64,000 bases of DNA from Xiphias gladius (taxonomy: Eukaryota > Chordata > Actinopteri > Istiophoriformes > Xiphiidae): NCBI RefSeq assembly GCF_016859285.1, contig NC_053413.1:13315001-13379000 (forward strand). Direction: 5' to 3'. Made by a program: the position numbers and the translations under genes. The notes beneath the pieces were generated by a model that was given only the letters and a program-made list of their open reading frames with translations, was not told the DNA's origin and ran no database searches. Shown here piece by piece: positions 24,560 through 36,900 of this stretch (position 1 is the stretch's first letter; each line of letters begins with the position of its first letter).

Positions 24560-25010
24560 TTGGGATCACAGTGTTGGTCAATTTTGATCCTCTGACTTTT
24601 CCCTTCAACAACTATTGGATTTATTGCTATGCAGTTTGCTACAGATATCTGTGGTTCCCAGAGGATGACTCCTAATGACTTTGGTGATTCTTTGACTTTT
24701 TATCTAGCGCCACCATGAGGTTGACATTTGTGGTTTTTAGTGAAATGTCTCAACAACTATTGGACAGATATTATGGATTACCATGAAATGTAGTACAGAT
24801 GTTCATGTTCCCACCAGAATGAATTCTAACTTGACTGACTTTACCGATCCCCTGACTGTTCATGTAGTGCCATCAGCGGGTCAAAATTTTTATTCATCTG
24901 ATACTATGGTTTTATGACCAAATACCTCCAAAACTAATGACGCATCCATCAAACTCACCTGTACTTTGCGTTTAGTGCTAATCAGAAAATTTTACCATGT
25001 TAATACACTA
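24560..25010 (+). repeat. Teleost interspersed repeat (CAACAACTATTGGAC family)
   Basis: CAACAACTATTGGA occurs twice (about 24,607 and 24,751), with TCTAGCGCCACCATGAGGTT, GACCAAATACCTCCAAAACT and TTTAGTGCTAATCAG. This is a widespread fish repeat. The fragment at 19,690-19,870 is the matching piece in unit A. Confidence 0.7.
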
Positions 25011-25328
25011 AACTCCAATGGATAGACTAAAATACAGGATAGTTTATGTGGGATTGAGTCAAAATATACTGCAGTGTCCATATTTATTGTATTGTTGTAA
25101 TATAGTTTTTGAACAATGATGGAGGTCTGTTGCTCAGAGGAACAAATTAAATCAGCGTTTGGCTGCAAAGACAGTACTTGTAGTGTAGTTAATTGTTGGT
25201 CCAAGTCTTTTCATGGAAATTGAGTAGATACAGTAATCAAAGAAACCTTTGGCCAGTTTCTTATCATACCCCTGATAAGAGTCTGTTCTGGTTCATCAAA
25301 GGAGGCGTGTATTTCCTTCTTTGTGTGG

Positions 25329-25337
25329 TATAAAAAG
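25329..25337 (+). promoter_or_regulatory. TATA box of the C1q-like gene
   Basis: TATAAAAAG lies 45 nt before the ATG at 25,382. A start site about 30 nt downstream would leave a 5' leader of only about 20 nt, as is usual for compact secreted-protein genes. Confidence 0.65.
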
Positions 25338-25381
25338 CATGGTGAGAAGAGCTGATGTAGACAAACAGAAATATTAAAAAG

Positions 25382-25634
25382 ATGAAGAGCTCAATGGCTG
25401 TGTGGGGTTTATCACTCTTCTACCTGTGTGTGGCTGAGGTCCTGCAGCTGGAGCAACAAGCAGAAGACACGAATAGCACTGAGAATCCCAGCATTGAACC
25501 AGCTTGTCCCTGTGCTGGTGACATCACAGGGAGCCAGAAAAACTATAACCAACTTTTTTGCATCCTAAGAGAAATGGAGGCCAAACTGAAAAACACTGAG
25601 AAACGTCTAGAGGATCTGAGAAGGGAGGTTCAAG
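25382..25634 (+). CDS. C1q-like gene exon 1
   Basis: Signal peptide, Cys-rich linker and coiled coil; 84 codons plus one base. The donor is CAAG|GTAAGA. Confidence 0.92.
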
Positions 25635-26280
25635 GTAAGAGCATATAGTAAGCTATAGGTTTTCATTCTGCCTTTGTGCAGGTATCATTTTCATTCAGGT
25701 TTATAATATCACCCTGTTCTCATGTTGCCTCTCAAGGTAAGCAGGTGGCATTTGGAGCATCCATTGGCAATGTTGGAAATATTGGACCCTTCAACACTGA
25801 GATCACACTGACCTACAAGAATGTCTACTCAAACACAGGCGCATACAACCCGTCAACAGGTGACCTTACCATAATGAGGTGTATTCATAGATATATGGGT
25901 TAATTTGGTAGGTAAATACTGTCTTTGACTGTGGATAAGCTGCGAAGCACAACAGTTATTGTACTTGGAGATGTAACCCTCTCTGTTGATCATCCTCAGG
26001 TATTTTCACTGCTCCAGTCAAAGGAGTCTATTACTTCAGCTTCTCTGGACATAATTTGTCATCTAGACCAATGGGGCTGCGACTGATGAAGAATGGAGTG
26101 CAGATGGTTACTGTGTTCAATCATGCAGCTGGAAGCCGTTATGAGACGGCAACCAATGGCATGACTCTAAAACTTGAAGTGGGAGACCAGGTGTACATGA
26201 GACTGCGGCAAAACACCTGGATTTTGGATAATGTCAATAGCCACAGCACCTTCATTGGCCATTTGTTATTCGCTTGCTAA
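25382..26280 (+). CDS. Secreted C1q-domain protein (C1q-like, three exons)
   Basis: Exons 25,382-25,634, 25,737-25,859 and 26,000-26,280 join to 657 nt, 218 residues plus stop. Residues 1-20 are a signal peptide ([16 protein letters not shown]). A Cys-containing linker (EPACPCAGD) follows, then a coiled coil at about 55-85 ([21 protein letters not shown]). The C1q/TNF-like domain spans about 86-218, with the signature [13 protein letters not shown] and a FIGHLL end. There is no collagen Gly-X-Y stretch, so this is the C1q-like rather than the true C1q type. Such proteins form trimers through the domain; in fish they are a large family tied to innate immunity, with sugar or microbe binding reported for some members. 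I cannot name the orthologue. All junctions are GT-AG, both introns are phase 1, and an AATAAA follows the stop. Confidence 0.92.
25737..25859 (+). CDS. C1q-like gene exon 2
   Basis: Begins after CTCAAG with GTAAGCAGG, read as (G)KQVAFGAS, the usual first strand of a C1q domain. It ends CCGTCAACAG before GTGACC. At its 5' edge the AAG|GTAAG looks like a donor, but the reading frame needs this as the acceptor. Confidence 0.9.
26000..26280 (+). CDS. C1q-like gene exon 3
   Basis: Follows CATCCTCAG and encodes (G)[14 protein letters not shown] through GHLLFAC and the stop. It holds most of the C1q domain, including the aromatic signature and the VGDQVYMRL strand. Confidence 0.93.
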
Positions 26281-26283
26281 GTG

Positions 26284-26289
26284 AAATAA
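26284..26289 (+). terminator. Polyadenylation signal of the C1q-like gene
   Basis: AATAAA four bases after the TAA stop codon, so the 3'UTR would be about 25-40 nt. A second one is not needed. Confidence 0.6.
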
Positions 26290-27722
26290 ACTTCAAATAA
26301 GCTTTAAAGAAGAGAAACAGGGCAGTGAGTAAGGGCAATATCTTCAGCCGCCGGACTCAAATCAATGCTATGAGTAAGACAGGATATACAATTTCCCCAT
26401 CAATATTGTGTAAATTGAAAAATTTATATTCACTGATATTATGCTTGCTTTTATAAGGTAATTTAATAAGCTAACTGAACTAAACAATCCCATAATTTTA
26501 ACTCAAATGCAAAACCCTAATTTGCAATTTTACTTTTTAAGTTCACTTATAATTCACTTGTATCATTTGCGAATTTGGAAATTAAAATGCCAAGTCAAAT
26601 CCAAATTCATCGTTATCTAAGTCACAGTGAAGTTAAACTTCAGAGTACACTGTAAAAATATTTGTTGACAAGGGTTTTAGCACAAATGGTAATTTTCAAC
26701 TAAAAAGGATTTTTATTTTAATACTGGCAGTTCTGAACTTCCATACTTTTATAAATAGTGTTTTGAGAAATACACTTACTCACCTTCTTGCCAAGGTCAA
26801 GAGTTGAATTAAAAGATTGATAATACTCTCATGTTCTGCAAGACATACGATGAAGGAAGACTTTCTTGCGTCTACTTTTTCTCACTGGGGAAACCCATTC
26901 TCACTGCTGGGACCAGACTGAGTGTGGGTGTTGTCAGCTGTGACACTGGTTTGAGTTCATGTATTTCAGTTTTATAACAACAATAAAGACATAAAAGCCT
27001 TTCTTGAATCCATGGTGAAAAGTTTAAACAGAAGGTGTTATAGGAGGAGGTTTCTGCAGTGGCTGGAAGGTGGCAGTGTTTAGAGGGGCATTAGATGATC
27101 TCTTTGAATGTTACCATTTCTTTCTCAGGCTCCCTGTCCGAACAGCTCATAGATAACCAGCCACAACAACTACTGTAAATTAGTGCCATGTGATCCTGCA
27201 TCTTTGCTCAAACCCGATCACATGGAGCCACTGCATGCACAGCCACACAAGTGACATCTATTCATCCCTTTTCCGGCTCTGTGCCTCTTCTCCATTTTTT
27301 ATGAAAAGCTCCATTCTAATGTGGATATTTTTTTCCTAAAGTGTGTGAGGTTTGGCTCAGGTTGTAAATAAGAAAAGGTCTCAGAGCATTACATGAATGA
27401 GGTTATGTCCTATGTCATGGGCACCTGTGTTTGGACAGGCTGTGCCAATGCAAACAATTTATTTTTATGTGGTTGAGAGGAACTGTGTATCTGTTTCAAC
27501 ATTTCACAGATCTGAGTTACCGCAACACAGGAAGTGCCCTATCATCCACCCTTCCTTTTCCCCATACACTAAAAAGCTCAGTTTATCAGTGAGCTGTGGT
27601 TGATAGATTTGCAAACAACAAAATGCTCATGTAGCGCAGATTACAAGCATGGACGCTTTAGACTAAACTGGTTAAACGTTGCAGAGTATCAGTTGAATGG
27701 AAAATTGCTTTTAGCTTACATG

Positions 27723-28494
27723 TGTTACTATGCTATGCCAGGCAGCTTGTGAAATTCAGGATGGACAGTGGGGTTTGTGTAATGTGGCATTAAGCAGAAC
27801 AGGATGTCACATTTTAGGCTAGCCGCCAGTTCTGAGGAATAGGAAAAACTGTATTTGTAATATTATATTTATATCATGTGTACACAGTTAAAGAAGAAAT
27901 TCCAAAACCCTTTTAGCAACGTTAAGGAAAGCAGCACTTTACTATTGCAGAATATGACTCAGATATACTCTATGTTTTTCCACATCATTATACAAGCTAG
28001 CTGCGTGTATAAAACATCTGGCCTGTTAATTTCACATTTTTAAAATCCTGATATACCAAGGTGACAGTACGCCGCTCTTTGTGTCACCAAGTGTTACAAC
28101 TTCTTCCAGTGTTGTTACATCAAGTGTCTGTTACGGCCTCCCTCTGTACACCAGCAACACATCACTGATGTGATACGTGTAGATGTGGAGAAATACAAGT
28201 TTTAGGCACCACTTATACTGTAGATGACTCTTGTCATGCCTCAGAAAGAATGCAAGGCTTAATGGATTCACTTGGGAAACTCCACCGTGGTGATGCACCT
28301 ATCAGGTCATATGAATGAAGAACTGCAGACGTGGATTCAAAGTGAGATTCTGGGCCTGATGGAAAATTGTGAAAATAGAAAAATACATGTAGATCATGTA
28401 ATACCACTACAAACCTGTATTTTCTTTTTTAAATTTCAATTCAGTCCAGCAGACAGACAACATTACTCAATCAGGATCGTCTTTGGTATCTGGA
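27723..28494. other. Unique intergenic sequence right of unit B
   Basis: Sequence with no counterpart in unit A and no exon, RNA gene or repeat that I recognise. Confidence 0.5.
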
Positions 28495-29195
28495 TGTAAA
28501 ACTCTGATTGTTAATATTGATGCATCGGTGCGTAAGCAGCATTTTACTGTTGTAACTGCTCGAGGTGGAGCTAGTTTCAAGTATTTCATATACAGTTAGG
28601 TCGTTCAGTCTAGCCCACCAGTGTTTCACATCAGAAATCTGAATGGCTGTGAGATGACTTATGGGGTGGGAAAGCAGACAAAACAAAGTTCTGCTGCACA
28701 AATTTGTATTAAGTCTTTGCAATTTTCTCCAATCTTTTTCTGTTTGTGACATATTGGACAATTTTACCTCTTGGGGCCTTAAACAATTATTTAAATGAAA
28801 ACATCTGAGAGGTTTAGAAGGGAATGTCTCTTTGTTGGAACTGCTAACAACTCATAGACATCTCGAATGTGACAAAAGGTGACAAGAAGCCCCAACTAGA
28901 CAGCTAGACCTTTTGTAAGGGGGTCACAAATCCAAAAGGTTGAGAACTATAAGCTGATTGTTATTTTTACTGTAAAATCAGAATCAGAAAAGTAACTAGT
29001 TACTCCAGCTGTCGAATAAATATAGTGGAGTGAAAAGTACAATATTTCCCTTGGAAATGTTGTGGAAGAGAATTATAAACTAGCATAAAATGTAAGTAAA
29101 GTACAACTACCTCAAAATTGTAAATAAGAAGAATACTTGAGAAAATGTACTCGGTTACTTTCCACTGATACAGGAAGTGACACAAGTCCTGCTGC
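28495..29195 (+). repeat. Teleost AAGTACAATATTT-family repeat, interrupted copy
   Basis: The left part (about 28,510-28,610) carries GATGCATCGGTGCGTAAGCAGC and GGTGGAGCTAGTTTCAAGTA. The right part (about 28,985-29,165) carries AAAGTAACTAGTTACT, AGTGGAGTGAAAAGTACAATA and GAAAATGTACTCGGTTACTTTCCA. Both belong to one abundant fish repeat, with about 370 bp of other sequence between them. A second copy is at 32,965-33,260. Confidence 0.7.
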
Positions 29196-29199
29196 TGCT

Positions 29200-31650
29200 C
29201 ATTCAAACTGTTGAGTTAGGTTGTATTTTACATCTTTGTACAATACCCCCAGATAGTGAAAGTTAGCATGAGCTTTACGTGATCCCTACCTCTCTTAAAA
29301 AGGTACGACATTTTTCCAATCAGACAGAAAAGACTGTGAGCTATGCAGTACTGCAAAGAGTTTTAGAGTTGTAGCTTAGATAACCATGCCCTGACAGTTG
29401 CAGCTACTGCAGATACTCATTGTGAAAAAGAAGTGGGCATTGCTGGACTCGCTTTTCTTTACACGGGACTTTAACAGTGCAAGCGTGTCTTTCGTGAATT
29501 TGGTAATCTGACCTTATCTCTGTGGTTAGAGGGACACTTGAAGCAGAGGCTGGTCGGCCAGTCACAGGAACAGCTTACCAAATGCCAGTCTACAGTATGT
29601 ATGGCTGATTGAACTTGGCTGCAGACACAAAAAGCCCTCTCTGTCCTCGACTCTGCAGCCTAGAAAACATGCGGCGGGGAGAGCTAAACACACACTTACT
29701 GGAAACCCTACCCACTAACCAAACAACTGGACTGAGATGTTTTTTTTATTCAGCCGGGCTGTGATGGCTGTGATCACTTACTTTATAATACTAACTAGGT
29801 GTTGAAGGCCATCCAGCCTCATATGAACAGTAAACATTTAAAACCTGTAAACTCATAATCTTTGTAAACAAGCGTCAAATGTGGTATCTAGTGCCACATC
29901 TACTACCACAATATCTAAATACCAAGAAAAGCAACAACCTGTCTGACACAAGAAATAAAGTCCTGCAACTTGTTATTTTCATTGGCTTTTTTTCGATTCA
30001 TATATTAGTCCGTACGATTTCTAAAAGCATTGACAATGTGCATCACAAGCTCCCAGGGCCTACGGTGACATCGTTAAATTAGCTGTTTTGTGTGACCAAC
30101 TGTTAAACACACAAAGATATTCAATTGGTATTGAAAAGAGAAAAGCAGCAAATCCTCACATTTGTGAAGCTGGAGCCAGAAAAAGTTTGGAGTTTTGCTT
30201 CATAAATTCCTCAAACGGTTGAGTATCAAGATTTCTCATGAATTTTCTATTGATTAACTGACTATATGTTTCAGCACTAAAGGGGTTAAAAGTTCAAAGT
30301 ACCCCTTAAGTAAAATGTATACACTTTTATGTTGCCAGCAGAGACAATCACAGCACACATTGTTATGTAAAATGCATTTTGTATTACAAGTCTTTCAAAC
30401 TGACAAGTGGATGGCAGAAGATTTGCCCAAAGGGAGAATTACAATTAAGGTAAGTCAAAAATGTCACATTTTTAGAAAAGAAAAAAAAGTCTAGATAATA
30501 CAGACAGACATGGCTTGCCAACAAAATGTTCTTGTTGGACTAGTACCTCGAGAAACGGCCTGAATCTGACCCAGAAACAGCAGGTCTGTTACAAGCTTAG
30601 CTTCCTGACAGTAAAATAGGAGGAGGCGCTTCTAACTTTCACACCAAATGAGACTAGAGACTATACTGAAAACTGCTTAAAAGTTCTGATTGCCATCAAG
30701 ACGCACTGCAGAGGAAGTAGGGCTCATCAGTTGGCACAGTCACAGGAGTTTTCTTGGGAAGGCACTTGACATGGGGTCATGGCTTTTCCCCATGCAGCGA
30801 CAGCAATGCACTAAGGTCCTTGTGTTTGTGCACACTGAGGAGGGACACCATCAGCTAAGTGCAAGCTCCATGATAAATCCACTTTCACCAGACCGGAGAT
30901 GGGGGGGGGTGGGGGTAAAAAAAACGACAAAAATACAAAAATACGTAGGCGTTAACACAACTCCACCACAGTCCAAAGCTTCAAATACAGTATCTTAGTG
31001 GGTGGGTCTGTGCCTCTTAGATCACACTTGACCTTTTGCGGGAAAATTGAGATTGGATTTAATGAACCTGTGCAAGGCTTGAGCGGTGATTGATAAATTT
31101 ATGGAGCGATTTTAGATACTTTCAGGCCCCCCTTCAGTCAAAAGCCCCTAAAGGTGACCAATCCCGTCTCTGCCTGGGGATTCGGCCTAATAACCCCCAG
31201 TAACACCACCACCACCACCACCACCAATAAGCTCCAAGACAGATGGACCCAGCCCAGAAGATGCAACAGTACAACTCAACAAGTAAAACCACAAAAAGAG
31301 AGAGAGAACAACAGAAAATACGTGTCTCTTAGGTTTCACAATAAGACATTCCCATTGAGGCACATTTCCAGAGAAGTGTCAAATACAAAGCTATAAAAAA
31401 ATCCCAAAACATTCAAGTACTTTGTCATGTAAACACTTTTCCAGACTATTATACATAATCGATTGTTGTCGTCGTCGATTTTTGTTTGTGTGCAACAATA
31501 AGACAACAGTGTGAGGAGAGAGAATACTTTTGCAAAAAGCCTGCGGGACAAGTACTAAGCTCAAATTCAGCCCGGATGCACTGGTTCTGTATGATTTTTG
31601 TTTTTTATTTTATTTCTTTTTTTAATGTATTTTTTTTTATTTTTTTTTTT
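29200..31650. other. Intergenic region including the probable rap2b 3'UTR
   Basis: No coding region is recognisable. The part adjoining 31,650 should be rap2b 3'UTR on the minus strand, beginning with an A-rich tract and including a (GGT)n run (31,201-31,226 on the plus strand as CCA repeats). I could not place the poly(A) site. Confidence 0.5.
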
Positions 31651-32199
31651 TTAGAGCACGACACATGAACAGCACTTGTCGCCACCACTGGGAACAGTCG
31701 AATAGTTCATCTGTCTGACTATTTCTGCAAACAGTTCGTCGACCGATCCTTTATTTTTGGCTGAAGTTTCCATGAACGGGCAGTTCCAGTCCTGGGCCAG
31801 CGCCTTGCCTTCCCCGGAAGACACCTCTCTCTCCCCCTCCAGGTCCACCTTGTTCCCCACCAGGATCATGGGCACCCTCTCGTACCTCTTCACCCGGATG
31901 ATCTGGTCTCTCATCGGCTTGATGTCCTGGAAGCTCTGCTGGTTGACCAGGCTGTAGACCAGAATAAAGCCCTGCCCGTTCTTGATGTACAGGTCTCGCA
32001 TGGAGGCGAACTGCTCGGTCCCCGCCGTGTCCAGGATCTCCAGCACCGACGGGGACGAGTCCACCTCGATCTCCTTCCTGTAGAAATCCTCTATCGTGGG
32101 GTCGTACTTCTCGATGAAGGAGCCCGTCACGAACTGGACCGTCAGCGCGGATTTGCCGACTCCACCCGACCCCAAAACAACCACTTTGTACTCCCTCAT
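31651..32199 (-). CDS. rap2b: rap2b, Ras-related small GTPase Rap-2b
   Basis: Rap2b is a membrane-bound GTP switch acting in adhesion, cytoskeleton and MAP4K/TNIK-type signalling. The single exon encodes 182 residues, one fewer than human. Visible motifs are the P-loop GSGGVGKS (10-17), Thr35, effector loop YDPTIEDFY (32-40) with Rap2-type Phe39, DTAG (57-60) followed by the Rap-typical Thr61, NKVD (116-119) and SAK (146-148). Two cysteines (176-177), probable palmitoylation sites, precede the CVVL box (179-182), whose final Leu predicts geranylgeranylation. [19 protein letters not shown] and the C-terminus fit Rap2b rather than Rap2a. The frame is open 15 codons upstream of MREYK, but family homology starts there. 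Lack of introns is normal for RAP2B. The order next to mbnl1 is as in human. Confidence 0.96.
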   Translation of the reverse strand: MREYKVVVLGSGGVGKSALTVQFVTGSFIEKYDPTIEDFYRKEIEVDSSPSVLEILDTAGTEQFASMRDLYIKNGQGFILVYSLVNQQSFQDIKPMRDQIIRVKRYERVPMILVGNKVDLEGEREVSSGEGKALAQDWNCPFMETSAKNKGSVDELFAEIVRQMNYSTVPSGGDKCCSCVVL

Positions 32200-32680
32200 G
32201 GCTAAAGGGGGTGGGGGGGTGGGGGGGTAAGAAAAGGCAGACACCTCCTTTTTCCGCGACGAAGCCTCCTCTCTCCCACCCGCTGACCAGCCCCGATGTT
32301 TTCAAACCCAGCAGGCTGGGGAGGCTGCCCTCTCGCTGGGACAGGAGTCCAATCCCACACCGGCGAACCCTCCGAGCCCGAGCTGCGAGATCCGAGGAGA
32401 GTGACCGCTCCTGGACATCAGCGTGGCGGATTAAAGCACATTTTGGTCGCACTGCATTGTGCAACGCTGCTGGGAAGCGTGATCGCTTCTCCCCTCTTGC
32501 ATGGCGTTTCCTGCCCACATCCTCAGCGCGTCAAAAGCCGAGGATCAGTTCCGCTTTCTTAAAGGAGCCGCCACCCGAAACCTCGGGCGAGGGCGATCAG
32601 ATGACCAGAGACGGATTGCAGGCGTGCGCGTGCCTGTGGCCCGGTCCGCATGACCTCTGCCCTCACGCACATATTGCGCT
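31790..32680. promoter_or_regulatory. rap2b: GC-rich CpG island over rap2b 5' end
   Basis: CpG-rich sequence covers the rap2b coding start and about 480 bp upstream, in otherwise AT-rich surroundings. It contains long chance frames on both strands. A G-run (GGGGGTGGGGGGGTGGGGGGG) at about 32,208-32,228 on the plus strand sits just before the start codon on the template side, so the mRNA leader would be C-rich there. Confidence 0.6.
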
Positions 32681-32964
32681 CTCGGCCATTGCTCCCAGCA
32701 GGACACTCTCGAGCTGCCCACTGTCCCTGTAGTTACGAGTTTCCATAAGCACGTTAATGAGGTCATTCATTAAAGCCATTAACCAACTTGCATGTATCAG
32801 CTGCCTTCACACACACTGGCACAGCAGTCTTCTTCCATCACAGGAGAACTTTGAGAATGCAACCATTCTTTTTACAATCAGTTATGGGGAGGGGGGCGTC
32901 AATGGGGCTCCAGCGACAATTTTCTGCCCAAGGGGCCCTCCAGGAGGTTAGGAGGGAGGAGATA

Positions 32965-33260
32965 TTCAGATCCTCCACTTGAGTTAAAGAAGCAATGGTA
33001 GCGTTAAAAACGTCTGTAAGTAAAAGTAGTAAAAAGTAGCAGTCCGTTTGCAGAACAAGGGCCACTGTGAGTATTGTCCCACCATATCTTACGCTACTGG
33101 ATTATTATTACTGACGCATTCATGTATACATAGCAGCATGCTGTTGCAGCTGGTTCAGGTGCAGCTCATTCTAACCGTTTTATGCTGTATAATGTTGTGT
33201 AGTTTAATCTTTGACACTGCATCATATTTTGCAAAAGTAGCCTGTTTCTCTACTGATCCT
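32965..33260 (+). repeat. Teleost AAGTAAAAGTAGTA-family repeat, second copy
   Basis: TCAGATCCTCCACTTGAGTTAAAG, GTAAGTAAAAGTAGTAAAAAG, GGATTATTATTACTGACGCATTCATG and GTAGTTTAATCTTTGACACTGCATCATATTTT are in the family order. It is the other half of the element described at 28,495-29,195. Confidence 0.7.
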
Positions 33261-33999
33261 AAATGAAAATAAAAGCATATAAAGATTTAGTTTTGTGTCA
33301 GTACTCGCATTAGAAAAAATGTTAACCAGCTTGGGAGTGAAGGCAGGTTCTTGTGTTTTCATTTTTGCGGTGAGACTGCCTTTGTTTACGTCTGGATCCC
33401 AGAATGGAAAACACAACTCACTGTATGGATAAGATGCCCACGCCTCATACACTCTCCCCGAGAGATGAAAAAGGCGGAAATAAGGCCCCTGATGTCATCA
33501 AAATGTTACACGTTCATACACAGTAGAATGGGAGGAACGTTGTGAGTCCCTACTGGCTTCATCTACCTTTTTTCTTTTTTTTATAATTAGGTCTGACCCA
33601 GATAATGCATACAATCTGATGAAAATTGCCCTGAGCGCCGTCAGTTTAACCTTGCACATCTGTCACGTATCAGTCTCTGTGGAGCTGCTACAGTCTTGCC
33701 GACACTGTACCCTCAAGATGACGCCGATTGTTCATGAGGCTGATGTTCTGAAATGATATGCTGAACAGATTGTCCCCCTTCGCATATGAACTGGACCAAA
33801 ATATCATGGGAAAGAAATCCTTGCATGGTGGGTTTTCCAGCAAAAAGGGTATCCATTTTAATGTTTCAATGAATATTTAATTGAATCTCACATGAATATC
33901 TTAGCTTTAAGGCATTAGCTGATTAGTACTATGTATTCATTTGACAAACACATCCAGTACACACAGAGGCAGTGACCACATAACTGTTGCATGAGCAAA

Positions 34000-36900
34000 T
34001 CAAATATTGTTTTATTCAGATTTTTTTTTTTTCATCCATACAGCAAGAGTCAATTATGGCAACAATAAAATGTGCATAAACAAATCTGAAGACAGAATAG
34101 TACATTATTGTGTGGCAACTGTTAGCAAATATGTAACTGATGGTTGCACTTACAAGTAAAAAGCAGTCAAAGCGTACATGTGCCCCCAGCAGGGAAGAGA
34201 AACCTTGGTTCCAGCCAAGAGGCGGAACATCTGATTTGGAGAAAATGGTGCTTTGGTTCTGTAGCGCCTACACACTAGACGCAAGTCAGATGGCGACTAT
34301 TACATTCATTTGAAAGACTAATTTTGCCAAATATGCATTTGGTGTGGTGAGCCTTCACCTGCTGAGTGCACAGATATGATAGCAGGAACAACTTTCCGTG
34401 AGTCAGTGTCGCCTGTAATTATGTGGCTATGAGAAAGTATCTGGGGTGGATGAGTGCTAATATTTTATCATTCTTTAAATAAAATGTTTACTTGGAAAAA
34501 TATTTTTATCACACAAGAGTAAGATGACTTGTTTGTGAAGCATTATTTCCCCCCACTGTGGATGTTATCTACTGTATGTATAATTTGAAAAAAAACATAT
34601 TACTGTGTATTCTGTAGTCTGAATGTGTTATCTTTCCTTACATACTGTAACTACGCAGTTTCTTTTGTTTACATGTTTGTACTTTTACATGCAGTCAAAT
34701 CAAACTATAGTAGAATACAAATTTTTGATAGTTTTATGTGTCAACTGTACCATGGGAGCAGCAATACTGCATGACCAAGTCCAACAAGTGATATATGGAC
34801 ATCATTGGATATGTCATCCTACAAGAGGGCTGGAGTTAGCATGACATGGGGATATCTACTCCCCTACAACATTCCCTGGCATTACTAGCCATTGATAAAA
34901 TAAGACAAAAAGCGCATAGCTTTCTCTGAATGCATTGGCCAAGAAACTAGTGCCCTTCTTTGCAAGCAATTTTTTTTTAGCTGGTCTTCTAATTTAAGAA
35001 TTTAAATTAATCTAACAAAATTCCTTATAATTATAGATATTTTTTTTTTTATTCAAAATAATATCTCAATATGATACACATTTTTTTCTCTGTTCATTTG
35101 ACTATATACAGAAGTGCAAAAAGTCAACCTTCGTCCCTTAGGTTAGAACTCATCGTCTGCAGCATTTTGGACTTCTCCAGTCTGGAAAAGTCTTTGCTTT
35201 CTCACTCCTAATCTCACTATCGACCAAACATCCAAACACCCGTCAACCTCACTGCTCGTTTTGGCCTGACATTCAGGGCAAACTTAAGAAATATTCAAAC
35301 AAAAGTACATATCTTTTTGAAATGGATACAGTAGAAAATAATTTTTACTCTAAAACATGGACAATCTATATCTCAATACAATATATTTTCAAACATGATC
35401 TTGACATGTTACAAGGAAAATTTAAGTTGGATAAAACATTAGTTTTTTTGTTTTTTGTTTTTTTTTATGTCTACTCAGAGATGCTGCAGTGGCAGCAAAT
35501 TAATTGATCTCATTCCTTGTATCAAAAAAGTCTTTCATCAACAAAATTAAGTGATAATGTAACATCAACTGAAAAAGACATCCAGCTACATGAATGAAGT
35601 GAATATTTAAAACTGACTCAACACATTATCATTTATATGGTTTGAAAAAGTTATGAATGTCATACTACCTCAAAATCTACAACGGCTATATCAATGTTGT
35701 CAAGTAATATATAGTAAGGCAAAAAAAGAAAAATCTACAACTACATACCTCAAATAGATTCAAATCCTTAAGTAGTACATAACACATAAGTTCAATGAAA
35801 TTTAAGAGAGTAATTGTTACTTTTACATAGAGAGAATGAACAAAAAAAATATCATAAGCGGCATGTGAGAGACCTATAAAACATCATTGGTGTTTTTAAC
35901 CTGCATGGTGATTGAAAGTACATTTGATTGGGATGGGACCCATTAATTGTAATCTAAGGCTTTGTTAGGTACATTACAATCGGTAAAGACACACTACACA
36001 CCTCTGTGAAAACAGAAAAGGAAGTGATCATAAAACTGACAGATGAATGACAGCTGATAGACATCTTTCCTTAATTGTTTAAGCCTCTTTTGAGATGCTT
36101 TTATAACCCTTTGTGAATATGGTTGAGAGAAAAAACTGTGCTTTGGTTTCCATAGTCAGATCTACAAGTGAATGAGAACCTTCATGTTTTGCTGGAAATA
36201 CAAGTCAAAGTCATATAATGTGTTGTATTTCCTCAAAAAAGAAGGTTCGCCCAAGATGGGATGTGAAATCAAAACAGGGTGATCAGACAAACAATCATTC
36301 AAGTGCACATGTGGTTTAAATGACCTAATAGACCTTTGGGTCTGTTTTTTTAAATTCCCATCAACACATGGCTCAACAGTGCTTCTTGGAGACACAGTTT
36401 TAGAGAGGCCCCCCCTTTAAAAGAGGGGGGAACAAGGTAACACAATGTCAATTGAAGCTACACCCTCTACTTCACCAGGCTTTAGAGTCAATGGACTTCA
36501 GCAACAACTTAATCCCAATAAACAAAAACAACACTAGTCTATGAAAAGAGGTATGATAAACTTTAGAAAAACCCTCCGTTTTTGATTTTAAAAGAATTTC
36601 TTTTTTAAAAAGGCGGAAACCCCACTTCTAAAACTGAATTATTAGATTAAAATTTAAAAAAAAACAAACAAAAAAAAAAACACTCACAATGGAGATTCTG
36701 AAAACGAAACAATACAAAAAGAGCCATACAAAACTTTTACCTTCGGTAAACAAATAACACTGCTGAGATAACACTCTGGTTTTAGCTGTATGGCCTTGAT
36801 GGCACATGACAAGGTGAGAAAAGCTAGCCTGGCTGTGCTTTCAAGGTACACAGGTATGTTGGTTTACCCAGAACATTCATATGTCCAAGACCCTCATTTC

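Larger units (their letters stand above)
23490..27722 (+). repeat. C1q-like duplication unit B (contains the intact gene)
   Basis: Head-to-tail copy of unit A. The left part differs from A at roughly one base in eight by eye, while the right part (about 26,842-27,722 against about 20,842-21,668) differs at only a few percent. Unit B has an extra block of about 55 bp near 27,381-27,438. The C1q-domain exons are present only here. Confidence 0.9.

Noticed and set aside
247..31650. A Kv-beta-1.3-type kcnab1 first exon (MLAARTG-like)
   Set aside because: I looked for an exon ending in TGMPHR-like codons before a donor on the minus strand and saw none; it may be absent in fish or outside the window.
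31651..32199. Assignment as rap2a (neighbour of MBNL2)
   Set aside because: [19 protein letters not shown] and the CVVL end fit Rap2b, and the linked mbnl gene is of MBNL1 type in linker and tail.
31751..32518. 255-codon minus-strand frame overlapping rap2b
   Set aside because: It is the +1/+2 frame of the rap2b coding sequence; the real frame has all GTPase motifs.
32211..32732. 173-codon plus-strand frame opposite the rap2b 5' region
   Set aside because: It is a GC-rich shadow of the rap2b CpG island with no recognisable homology; rap2b on the other strand explains the region.
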